In this document: positions 1 through 5,733 of the stretch, in pieces
Numbering within the stretch: the first letter of the stretch is position 1
Layout of the letters: the number at the start of each line of letters is the position of its first letter
Assembly (NCBI GenBank): GCA_003558195.1
Contig: PWMM01000129.1
Coordinates: 1 to 8,046, forward strand
Source: Syntrophomonadaceae bacterium
Lineage (GTDB): Bacteria; Bacillota; Dethiobacteria; DTU022
Reading direction: 5' to 3'
Length of the DNA stretch: 8,046 bases
Translations under genes and position numbers: made by a program
The notes under the pieces: model-generated
Databases searched by the model: none
Told to the model about the DNA's origin: nothing
The model's input: the letters and a program-made list of their open reading frames with translations, nothing else

Positions 1-102
1 GCCCCGGGTGGAATTGATTTGATTTGTATCCCGGCCTTTACGGATATTGAGATCGATGGAGAGGAGCGGACAGCCATAAAGCTTATCGTCGAACCACGGT
101 GA
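1..102 (+). CDS. C-terminal end of an unidentified protein (partial, cut by window start)
   Basis: The first reading frame is open from base 1 to a TGA at 100-102 and gives 33 residues that begin APGGIDLICIPAF and end KLIVEPR. The fragment is rich in beta-forming residues (alternating hydrophobic and polar), as expected of the end of a beta-sheet domain. It is followed 38 bp later by a convincing terminator on the same strand, which supports it being the true 3' end of a gene. I considered the C-terminal OB-like domain of RecJ, because of the short GEERTAIKLIV strand pattern, but the similarity is too loose to name it. That it is coding is an inference from frame, position and terminator. The function is unknown. 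Confidence 0.55.
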   Translation, partial: APGGIDLICIPAFTDIEIDGEERTAIKLIVEPR

Positions 103-140
103 TTCATTCAAAAGCTAATCAATGTTCATTATTGTGCTAT

Positions 141-179
141 ACACCCTTTAAGTTTAATATTCCTTGAGGGTGTTTTTTT
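141..179 (+). terminator. Intrinsic terminator of the upstream partial gene
   Basis: ACACCCT (141-147) pairs perfectly with AGGGTGT (167-173), extended by one T-G wobble, around an 18-nt loop. The stem runs directly into seven T residues (173-179). It lies 38 bp after the TGA of the partial gene and well before the next gene, so it separates the two transcription units. Confidence 0.8.
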
Positions 180-385
180 GTACCTTTTTCAGTTATTATT
201 GTTATGCATAAATCGTTCTTCGGTTTTTCGTTTGGTTTGGCAGTAGCTTTAAGCTGTAGATCATGGCAAACCAGGTAAAGGTGTTTACTTAAAAAGATAC
301 GCATATTTGGAGATAACTTTATCATCTAAAAAAGCAACCCTTTCATCAAACCATTTCATATTGAGAGGAAAAGTGTTTACAGGAT
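180..385. other. Intergenic leader region before the PHP gene
   Basis: About 200 bp without a convincing gene. It contains two dyads. An imperfect hairpin has arms GGTTTGGCA (234-242) and TGGCAAACC (264-272), one mismatch, plus a T-A pair at 233/273. A shorter inverted repeat is GATAA-CT-TTATC (312-323). No good sigma-A promoter could be picked out: TTGGCA at 237-242 has no matching -10 at the right distance. The promoter of the downstream gene must nevertheless lie here, since a terminator closes the upstream unit. Confidence 0.4.
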
Positions 386-1210
386 ATGACCAAGCAAAAA
401 CTTATTGATTTGCATACCCATAGTACCGCTTCAGATGGTATTTATAAACCTTCAGAATTAATAAAAATGGCCAGCTCAGCCGGTATTGCCGCCATTGGGT
501 TAACTGATCACGATTCGGTAGCCGGGCTTTCAGAAGCTAATACTGCGGCAGGAGAATATGGAGTGGAATTGGTGCCAGGAGTGGAAATAAGCATTCTTGA
601 AGGAAAGAGGGAAACTCATCTTCTCGGTTACTATCCCCAGGATCTTGACAGGCTGCATCTTGAACTTGAGGATATTCGAAACGAACGATATAGCCGTATG
701 AAAATGATTGTAGCCAAACTTATTAAACTAGGTTTTAGAATCAAGTTAGACGAAGTTTTGCTTGAAGCCGGGCAATCTGCACCAGGACGACTGCATCTGG
801 CCAGGTTGCTGGTTAAAAAAAAATATGTTCATACCCTGGATGAAGCCTTCAAATATTATCTTAACCCCGATCGAAGCGCTTATGTCCCCCGCCGTTTAAT
901 GACTTTAAAACGAGCAATGCAGCTCTTGTCTTCTGTGGGTGCTATTATTGTAATAGCTCATCCTGGCACTATGGATAAAGAATTTATTGACAGGCTTCTA
1001 CATCTTGGCTTGCAGGGAATTGAAGTATTCCACCCCGACCACAGTGCTGATCAGAAAAAGCGGTATCTTCACTTAGCGCAGCAAAATAACCTGCTAGTCA
1101 CGGGAGGGTCTGATTTTCATGGCGATAGAGAAAAAAAAACCGGATATCCCAGTCATTTGGCGATAGCCGGTTCGTATTTAAGTGACCTGAAAAAAGCTGC
1201 CGGAATCTAG
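386..1210 (+). CDS. PHP-superfamily metallophosphoesterase (YciV/TrpH, RNase AM type)
   Basis: A 274-residue protein covering the whole PHP fold, close to the length of E. coli YciV. The metal-ligand motifs are in order: DLHTH (H10, H12) with D17, TDHD (H42), PGVEIS (E67), ETHLLGYY (H78), IAHPG (H192) and GGSDFHG (D243, H245). Nearly all expected trinuclear-site ligands are therefore visible. Characterised relatives are a 5'-3' exoribonuclease that trims small structured RNAs (RNase AM) and 3',5'-nucleotide bisphosphate phosphatases. Which substrate applies here cannot be read from sequence. The start must lie before DLHTH, and an in-frame TGA at 362-364 excludes anything upstream, so ATG 386 is the only real choice. 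Its ribosome site is poor: AGGA abuts the ATG, and the better GAGAGGA (363-369) lies 16 nt upstream. Monocistronic by position. The protein is soluble, without signal peptide or membrane span. Confidence 0.9.
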   Translation: MTKQKLIDLHTHSTASDGIYKPSELIKMASSAGIAAIGLTDHDSVAGLSEANTAAGEYGVELVPGVEISILEGKRETHLLGYYPQDLDRLHLELEDIRNERYSRMKMIVAKLIKLGFRIKLDEVLLEAGQSAPGRLHLARLLVKKKYVHTLDEAFKYYLNPDRSAYVPRRLMTLKRAMQLLSSVGAIIVIAHPGTMDKEFIDRLLHLGLQGIEVFHPDHSADQKKRYLHLAQQNNLLVTGGSDFHGDREKKTGYPSHLAIAGSYLSDLKKAAGI

Positions 1211-1356
1211 TATAACCTTACCCGGGGAAACCATTTCCATAAAATTGGAGTAAAATAAATAATACTTCCATACTTTTATAAAATGATATTCTCTTAACCA
1301 TCACTGTTTCTGCTGTTATGATTGTAAAAAAAACCTGGTCTTAAAAGTATAACTAT
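1211..1356. other. Convergent intergenic region
   Basis: 146 bp between the 3' ends of the PHP gene and the flavodoxin gene. No GC-rich terminator stem is visible on either strand. The minus strand has a run of eight T residues (1333-1326) but no stem in front of it. The plus strand has only GGAAA-CCA-TTTCC (1226-1238), without a T tract. A 9-bp inverted repeat (1270-1278 with 1342-1350) is AT-only apart from one base pair and far apart, so it carries little weight. Confidence 0.4.
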
Positions 1357-1833
1357 CTAGTCAAATAGCTTGCTGGATAGTAAGGCGACTCTTTCCCCGA
1401 GAAGGCGGCATTCTTCTTTGCTTTCCGCATCAGGAGCATTGATCGCAACAGCACCATAATGGTTCTTCTTGGTTTTGCCCTGTACGATCATACCATGAAC
1501 CAGCATAATCTGTATAATACTCATAACAGTCGTTTCGTTACCACCGCCCAAAGCCATGGCACTAGAAAATGCGCCTCCCACTTTACCGCTAAGTTTACCA
1601 TGATATTTAACGCTGCGATCAAAAAAGTCTTTGAGTCCACCGGATATGATCCCGTAGTAAGTTGGTGAGCCTGCAATAATACCATCATAGTCAAGTAGCT
1701 GTTTAGGGTCACAATTTTGAACTTCAGTCAGGGTCACTGCAGCACCAGCCTTTTTAGCCCCTTCAGCTACTTCTTCTGCCATCTTTTTTGTATTTCCGCT
1801 TCTGCTGTAATAAACAACCAGTATTTTTGCCAT
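1357..1833 (-). CDS. WrbA-like flavodoxin-fold FMN protein (probable NAD(P)H:quinone reductase)
   Basis: A 158-residue flavodoxin-fold protein starting MAKILVVYYSRSGNT. The FMN phosphate-binding loop is SRSGNT (residues 10-15). The isoalloxazine loop is SPTYYG (56-61), followed by GGLKDFFDR. The segment GGGNETTVMSIIQIMLVHGM (97-116) matches the WrbA signature in which a glycine-rich stretch and E-T-T precede a helix ending in HGM. Family knowledge: WrbA-type proteins reduce quinones by two electrons using NAD(P)H and protect against redox stress; plain flavodoxins lack the GGNETT segment. The open frame extends 17 codons upstream to 1884, but the family N-terminus fits ATG 1833. A perfect AAGGAGG (1864-1858) lies 24 nt before that ATG, which is unusually far. 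Divergent from the decarboxylase operon. Quinone reductase activity is inferred from the family. Confidence 0.88.
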   Translation of the reverse strand: MAKILVVYYSRSGNTKKMAEEVAEGAKKAGAAVTLTEVQNCDPKQLLDYDGIIAGSPTYYGIISGGLKDFFDRSVKYHGKLSGKVGGAFSSAMALGGGNETTVMSIIQIMLVHGMIVQGKTKKNHYGAVAINAPDAESKEECRLLGERVALLSSKLFD

Positions 1834-1857
1834 ATGATAACCCGCTTTCGCGTTTCG

Positions 1858-1864
1858 CCTCCTT
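1858..1864 (-). promoter_or_regulatory. Shine-Dalgarno of the flavodoxin gene, unusually distant
   Basis: AAGGAGG on the minus strand, with 24 nt to ATG 1833 and no ATG, GTG or TTG at normal distance. Between them lies CGC-GAAA-GCG, a 3-bp stem with a GNRA tetraloop that could fold and shorten the effective gap. The alternative is that translation starts upstream at ATG 1884, placing this motif inside the gene. I consider that less likely because residues 1-17 would be MICRFCLRRRNAKAGYH, foreign to the family. Confidence 0.5.
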
Positions 1865-1909
1865 AAACAAAATCTGCAAATCATATAAATGGCTATATAT
1901 ATTAATACA

Positions 1910-1938
1910 ATTATGGATCAGAACTTGCTTTAATGCAA
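1910..1938 (-). promoter_or_regulatory. Possible promoter of the flavodoxin gene
   Basis: On the minus strand TTGCAT (1938-1933) is separated by 17 nt from CATAAT (1915-1910), predicting a start near 1903 and a leader of about 70 nt. The -35 overlaps a dyad, CTTGC-N6-GCAAG (1924-1939), which is a natural place for a repressor. The -35 is a weak match, so the call is tentative. Confidence 0.4.
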
Positions 1939-2114
1939 GAATAGGGAAGTTTTAACATTGCGATCTCTGCACCTTTCGGGGAGTTCGGCTGCAACATTGC
2001 AAGAGATCTCTTTCTATTGCCAATTCCCTGTCGCCGACTTAAAGTTTACACGACCGTATAATAAAACAATAAAGCGCAAATGAAAGATTGTATTGACATA
2101 AAACTATTTTCGCG

Positions 2115-2143
2115 TTTACATCCTGATAAGAAAGTGCTACAAT
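2115..2143 (+). promoter_or_regulatory. Promoter of the decarboxylase operon
   Basis: TTTACA (2115-2120), a 17-nt spacer and TACAAT (2138-2143), with TGC just before the -10 giving an extended -10. The predicted start near 2150 leaves a leader of about 36 nt ending at ATG 2186. A perfect TTGACA at 2093-2098 also exists, but its partner at 17 nt is only TTACAT, so it is at best a weak upstream promoter. The -35 overlaps one copy of the TTTCGCGTTT repeat. Confidence 0.72.
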
Positions 2144-2185
2144 ATTGAATGTGTTTAAATGGAGGAATGGAGGTACGCTCACCCT

Positions 2186-2587
2186 ATGGAAAATCTAGAC
2201 TTTGCCCTACAAGTCTTAGTACTGGGCTTTTTAGTGGTTATAGTTACCCTTTTTGGACTATTTGGATTACTAATATTGTTCAACCGCATTTTTTATCACC
2301 CCACAGTTGCCTCTCCCGAAAAAAAAGATACTGGTGAAAAAAAACCTGTTCAGCAGGATGATAGTTTAGAAGGAAACAGGCGTGTTATTGCAGCTATCCA
2401 GGCGGCAGTATATCAATATATGCAAACTGAACAAGCGCATGCTTTTACCGGACCGCTAAACATAGCTATACAACCTACCGGAGGCCAGGTAGGAAGCAGT
2501 TGGAAGCTTATGGGTCGGAAAGAGCTGCTTGAAAGCAGTTTAGAGTTAGAAACTACTAGGAGGAAGAAAAAACATGAAAACATTTAA
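2186..2587 (+). CDS. OadG-like small membrane subunit of a sodium-translocating decarboxylase
   Basis: A 133-residue protein: a short N-terminus (MENLDFALQ), one long membrane span at about 8-34 (LVLGFLVVIVTLFGLFGLLI), a charged proline/lysine linker (about 38-63), and a C-terminal part with a helix around RRVIAAIQAAVYQYM and the segment SSWKLMGRKELLE typical of the OadG/MmdD class. In characterised complexes this subunit anchors and assembles the carboxyltransferase and carrier with the beta subunit. The frame is open to an earlier ATG at 2159, but that lies only about 10 nt from the predicted transcript start and has no ribosome site. ATG 2186 has GGAGGT at 2169-2174, 11 nt upstream. It overlaps the biotin carrier gene by 14 nt, implying translational coupling. 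Small subunits diverge fast, so the assignment rests on topology, tail motif and neighbours. Confidence 0.82.
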   Translation: MENLDFALQVLVLGFLVVIVTLFGLFGLLILFNRIFYHPTVASPEKKDTGEKKPVQQDDSLEGNRRVIAAIQAAVYQYMQTEQAHAFTGPLNIAIQPTGGQVGSSWKLMGRKELLESSLELETTRRKKKHENI

Positions 2588-2969
2588 GGTGACCGTTGAC
2601 GATCAAACTTATACAGTTAAAGTGGAAGAACTAGCAGAAGGTTCTCAGCAAGAGGCTGTGAAACCATCGAGCAATCCAGCTCCACAAGCGGCTGCCCCTA
2701 GCCCTAGCCCTGCTCCCGCTAAAGAGGCCTCTAAACCGGCTCCGCCATCAGGTGGAGGTTATAGTTTGAAAGCCCCAATGCCAGGTTCCGTTTTAGAAGT
2801 AAAAGTTAGTGTAGGAGATTCTGTTGGTGAGGGAGACGTGCTGTTGGTTTTAGAAGCTATGAAAATGGAAAATGAACTAACCGCTTCACAGCCGGGCACC
2901 GTAGCAGAAGTCAAGGTTAAGAAAGGTGATTCAGTTAACAGTGGAGACCCCTTAATTGTCCTTTCTTAA
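2574..2969 (+). CDS. Biotin carrier subunit of the decarboxylase (gamma-type)
   Basis: A 131-residue protein. Residues 1-20 form a small beta domain, MKTFKVTVDDQTYTVKVEEL. Next come an alanine/proline-rich flexible linker (about 31-60) and a biotinyl domain (about 62-131) with the biotinylation motif EAMKMEN. K97 is the predicted biotinylated lysine, and the flanking APMPGSV and GDPLIVL strands are canonical. Its role in the family is to accept CO2 from the carboxyltransferase and swing it to the beta subunit in the membrane. The proline-rich linker allows the swing. AGGAGG (2558-2563) lies 10 nt before the ATG, and the first codons overlap the end of the previous gene. The protein is equivalent to MmdC/GcdC; oxaloacetate-type enzymes more often fuse this domain to the alpha subunit, so a separate carrier slightly favours a methylmalonyl-CoA or glutaconyl-CoA enzyme. 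The substrate remains undecided. Confidence 0.93.
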   Translation: MKTFKVTVDDQTYTVKVEELAEGSQQEAVKPSSNPAPQAAAPSPSPAPAKEASKPAPPSGGGYSLKAPMPGSVLEVKVSVGDSVGEGDVLLVLEAMKMENELTASQPGTVAEVKVKKGDSVNSGDPLIVLS

Positions 2970-3020
2970 AAATAACTGTCCACTATACTTACCGATGAAC
3001 TTGAAAGGGGTTAAGCAAAG

Positions 3021-4151
3021 ATGACGGAATTATTGGTTGATTTTTTAAGAAGTACCGGTTATTTAAACCTGCAAGTTAACGAAATCATAATGATTATTAT
3101 CGCCTGTGTCCTGCTTTACCTGGGGATAGTAAAAAAATATGAGCCCTTGTTGCTAGTCCCTATCAGCTTTGGGGCTTTAATTGTTAACTTACCGCTTAAT
3201 GATTTAATGAATCCTGGTACGGCCGAAGAAGTAGGCGGCCTGCTTTATTATTTATCACTTGGCTTAGAGCTTGGAATATATCCTCCACTAATATTTCTTG
3301 GTGTGGGTGCAATGACTGATTTTGGTCCTTTAATCGCCAACCCGGTAACCCTTTTGTTAGGTGCAGCAGCCCAATTCGGGATTTTCCTGACCTTTGTGGG
3401 AGCTATGTTGTTGGGATTTACTGCACCTGAAGCCGGTGCTATTGGGATTATCGGTGGAGCAGATGGTCCGACTGCAATTTTTATTGCCAGCCGCTTGGCA
3501 CCTGAATTACTCGGGTCTATTGCTATTGCCGCTTATTCATATATGGCGCTGGTACCGATTATTCAACCTCCGATTATGAAACTGTTTACGACATCTAAAG
3601 AGCGCAAAGTAGTTATGGAGCAGCTGCGACCGGTATCCCAGAAAGAAAAAATCTTATTTCCAATTATTGTTATAATCCTGACCGGTTTACTTTTACCTGC
3701 TGCATTACCCTTGCTCGGTATGTTAATGTTCGGTAATTTGATCAGGGAAACTGGCGTAACTGAAAGGTTAAGTAAAGGGGCTCAGAATGAGTTAAACAAT
3801 ATCATTGTTATATTCTTGGGACTAACCGTTGGCGCTAAAGCCCATGCTGAATATTTTCTGACTGTCGATACAATTAGCATTGTCGTGCTTGGTTTGGGCG
3901 CTTTTGCTTTCGGCACCGCAACTGGTGTCCTGATGGGTAAGCTGCTCTACTATATTACCGGCGGTAAAATTAATCCGTTAATCGGTTCGGCCGGTGTTTC
4001 TGCTGTTCCCATGGCTGCCAGGGTGTCACAGGCTGTTGGTAAAACAGAGAATCCCAATAATTACTTGCTAATGCATGCCATGGGACCAAACGTGGCTGGT
4101 GTAATTGGTTCTGCTGTTGCAGCCGGAATTTTGCTTTCAATTCTTGGTTAA
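3021..4151 (+). CDS. oadB: Sodium-translocating decarboxylase beta subunit (OadB/MmdB/GcdB family)
   Basis: A 376-residue polytopic membrane protein that decarboxylates carboxybiotin and couples this to sodium export. Hallmarks: PPLIFLGVGAMTDFGPLIANP (about 88-108), GGADGPT (145-151), AYSYMALVP (171-179) and NPLIGSAGVSAVPMAARVSQ (318-337). The residues known to matter in Klebsiella OadB (D203, Y229, N373, G377, S382, R389) all fall here at a constant offset of 55: D148, Y174, N318, G322, S327, R334. The sodium and proton pathway therefore appears intact. The protein is somewhat shorter than the Klebsiella one, lacking N-terminal sequence, as in many Firmicutes. The ribosome site AAAGGGG (3004-3010) lies 10 nt before the ATG, and the gene follows the biotin carrier after 51 bp. 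The symbol is given at family level; mmdB or gcdB are equally possible because the alpha subunit is not seen. Confidence 0.95.
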   Translation: MTELLVDFLRSTGYLNLQVNEIIMIIIACVLLYLGIVKKYEPLLLVPISFGALIVNLPLNDLMNPGTAEEVGGLLYYLSLGLELGIYPPLIFLGVGAMTDFGPLIANPVTLLLGAAAQFGIFLTFVGAMLLGFTAPEAGAIGIIGGADGPTAIFIASRLAPELLGSIAIAAYSYMALVPIIQPPIMKLFTTSKERKVVMEQLRPVSQKEKILFPIIVIILTGLLLPAALPLLGMLMFGNLIRETGVTERLSKGAQNELNNIIVIFLGLTVGAKAHAEYFLTVDTISIVVLGLGAFAFGTATGVLMGKLLYYITGGKINPLIGSAGVSAVPMAARVSQAVGKTENPNNYLLMHAMGPNVAGVIGSAVAAGILLSILG

Positions 4152-4190
4152 TATACTCCTGCTAAAGCCAGGTATAGATTTTACTTTTGT

Positions 4191-4214
4191 GGCCCCTAAA
4201 AGGGGCCTTGTTGT
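4191..4214 (+). terminator. GC hairpin between the beta subunit gene and gltX (terminator or attenuator)
   Basis: GGCCCCT (4191-4197) and AGGGGCC (4201-4207) form a perfect 7-bp stem, or 6 bp with loop TAAAA, followed by TTGTTGTT rather than a pure T tract. It sits 39 bp after the beta subunit stop and 27 bp before the gltX ATG. It probably ends most decarboxylase transcripts. No clear separate promoter for gltX is visible in the 83-bp gap, so some read-through is likely. Confidence 0.6.
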
Positions 4215-4234
4215 TAAAGAAATGAGGTGTTTGT

Positions 4235-5689
4235 ATGCCCACTGTAAAGGTTAGATTTGCGCCAAGCCCTACAGGAGAACTGCACATAGGGGGGGCCAGA
4301 ACTGCACTTTTTAATTTATTGTTTGCCACTGGCTCTGGCGGCAAGTTTTTGTTGCGCATTGATGATACCGACCTGGAAAGGTCAAGAGCCGATTATATAG
4401 AAAAACTTCTATCTGCTATGAGCTGGCTGGGCTTAACATGGGATGAAGGACCTGTTTACCAATCGAAAAGGCTTGATCAATATAAAGAAGTAGCTGAGCG
4501 CCTCGTAACGGAAGGAAAAGCTTATTATTGTTATTGTAGTACTACAGTGCTGGCTGAAGGTCGTTCTGAAGCAAAAAAAGATAGTAAAGCATATCTTTAC
4601 CCGGGAACATGCCGGAATTTAAGAGAAGGCCAGGAAGAATCATATCGAAGAGAGGGAGTAGCACCGGTTATCAGGCTCCGCACACCTGACGAAGGAACAA
4701 CGGTTGTTAAAGATATAATAAGAGGGGAAGTTGAATTTGATAATACTAATATCGATGATTTAATAATTATCAAATCAAACGGACAACCAACTTATAACTT
4801 CGCCAGCATAGTGGATGATTTGCAGATGGGAGTAACACATGTTATCAGGGCCGAAGAACACCTTTCCAATACACCGAGGCAGCAGCTCTGCGCTGAAGCG
4901 ACCGGGCAGGATCTTCCGGTATTTGCCCACGTACCCATGATTCTTGCTCCTGATCGCAGTAAGCTGAGCAAAAGACACGGTGCAACTTCAGTTGAAGAGT
5001 TCCACGCAGAAGGGTACTTACCAGAAGCCCTGGTTAATTACATGGCCCTACTGGGTTGGTCTCCTGGAGCGGGCGGAGAAGAAGAAATCTTTTCCCTTGC
5101 TGAAATGGCTAAAAGGTTCGACTTGAATAAAGTTACCAAAACTGCTGCTGTCTATGATGTTACCAAGCTTAGCTGGATGAATAGCCACTATATACGCACT
5201 TATGATCTTAATAAGCTGACTGATGCAACTTTACCATTCTTTGAAGCAAAGGGTTTAATTGAACTGCCATTACAAGAAAGTGAATATAATTACTTAATGC
5301 AGGTAATTGCAGTAGTTAGGGAAAGGGCTAAAACCCTGGTGGAGCTGGCTGAGATATCGGACTATTTCTTTATAGACGACTTTGACTATGATGAAAAGGG
5401 AGTTAAAAAGCATTTTCAAAAAGAGAATGCTGGGTTCTACATTCGCAAAGCGGCAGAGCAATTGCGTACCCTTGAAAGTTATGACCATAATTCTATCGAA
5501 AACCTTTATCAGAACCTGTGCGAGGAACTGGAAATATCATTGGGGCGCCTAATTCAACCTACCCGTCTCGCTATTACCGGCCGGAATGCCGGCCCGGGAC
5601 TATTTGAAATAATGTTTCTACTGGGGCAAAACAAGACAATCCAAAGGTTGGAGCATGCAGCTAACATTATAGAAAGTGATCAACTCTAG
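4235..5689 (+). CDS. gltX: Glutamyl-tRNA synthetase (GluRS)
   Basis: A 484-residue class I aminoacyl-tRNA synthetase of normal bacterial length that attaches glutamate to tRNA-Glu in the cytoplasm. The Rossmann catalytic domain opens with RFAPSPTGELHIGGART, carrying the HIGH-type signature (residues 17-20). The KMSKS-type loop is KLSKRHG (243-249). The inserted zinc-binding region has C99, C101 and C126, spaced as in E. coli GluRS. The fourth ligand is not obvious. The C-terminal helical anticodon-binding domain runs from about residue 315 and ends with QPTRLAITGRNAGPGLFE (441-458), a family signature. GAGGTG (4224-4229) is 5 nt before ATG 4235. Whether the enzyme also charges tRNA-Gln (non-discriminating) cannot be judged here, since no gatCAB is in view. 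It follows the decarboxylase genes on the same strand, separated by a hairpin. Confidence 0.97.
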   Translation: MPTVKVRFAPSPTGELHIGGARTALFNLLFATGSGGKFLLRIDDTDLERSRADYIEKLLSAMSWLGLTWDEGPVYQSKRLDQYKEVAERLVTEGKAYYCYCSTTVLAEGRSEAKKDSKAYLYPGTCRNLREGQEESYRREGVAPVIRLRTPDEGTTVVKDIIRGEVEFDNTNIDDLIIIKSNGQPTYNFASIVDDLQMGVTHVIRAEEHLSNTPRQQLCAEATGQDLPVFAHVPMILAPDRSKLSKRHGATSVEEFHAEGYLPEALVNYMALLGWSPGAGGEEEIFSLAEMAKRFDLNKVTKTAAVYDVTKLSWMNSHYIRTYDLNKLTDATLPFFEAKGLIELPLQESEYNYLMQVIAVVRERAKTLVELAEISDYFFIDDFDYDEKGVKKHFQKENAGFYIRKAAEQLRTLESYDHNSIENLYQNLCEELEISLGRLIQPTRLAITGRNAGPGLFEIMFLLGQNKTIQRLEHAANIIESDQL

Positions 5690-5708
5690 TGATTAGGGTT
5701 GATTAGCT

Positions 5709-5733
5709 AAGAGAAACTTATTCACTCTTTTTT
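5709..5733 (+). terminator. Weak possible terminator of gltX
   Basis: AAGAG (5709-5713) pairs with CTCTT (5725-5729), followed by four further T residues (5730-5733). The stem is short and AT-rich, and it overlaps the 3' end of the convergent small gene. It is the only terminator-like structure close to the gltX stop. Confidence 0.3.

Larger units (their letters stand above)
1834..2185. other. Divergent regulatory region between the flavodoxin gene and the decarboxylase operon
   Basis: About 350 bp with no gene. Contents from left to right: the distant flavodoxin ribosome site; a tentative minus promoter with dyad CTTGC-N6-GCAAG (1924-1939); two copies of AACATTGC (1954-1961 and 1993-2000); a perfect 12-bp palindrome AAGAGATCTCTT (2001-2012); an imperfect long inverted repeat (1979-1989 with 2019-2028); and the plus-strand promoter at 2115-2143. 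TTTCGCGTTT occurs twice, at 1846-1855 and 2108-2117. The density of repeats points to shared control of the two units, or to a structured RNA leader on the minus strand. Confidence 0.5.

Noticed and set aside
1..102. RecJ C-terminus as identity of the left-edge fragment
   Set aside because: Only a loose strand pattern supports it; 33 residues without a diagnostic motif are not enough to name the gene.
137..325. 62-residue frame on the minus strand
   Set aside because: It spans the terminator and the intergenic hairpin, has no ribosome site before its ATG, and shows no domain or membrane pattern.
1326..1333. Run of eight T residues on the minus strand after the flavodoxin gene
   Set aside because: No GC-containing stem precedes it, so it cannot be called an intrinsic terminator.
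1459..1668. 69-residue plus-strand frame opposite the flavodoxin gene
   Set aside because: Antisense to a gene with clear family motifs, with no ribosome site and no coherent protein pattern.
1834..1884. 17-codon N-terminal extension of the flavodoxin frame
   Set aside because: The extra residues do not fit the family, and the extension would bury a perfect ribosome binding site inside the gene; kept only as an alternative.
2093..2121. TTGACA-17-TTACAT as main decarboxylase promoter
   Set aside because: The -10 matches at only three positions and lacks the key second-position A; the 2115-2143 promoter is clearly better.
2159..2185. Nine-codon extension of the small decarboxylase subunit to ATG 2159
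   Set aside because: That ATG lies about 10 nt from the predicted transcript start without a ribosome site, while ATG 2186 has a good one.
5677..5705. Inverted repeat ATCAAC/GTTGAT just after gltX
   Set aside because: Only 6-7 weak pairs and no T tract on either strand, so no terminator call.
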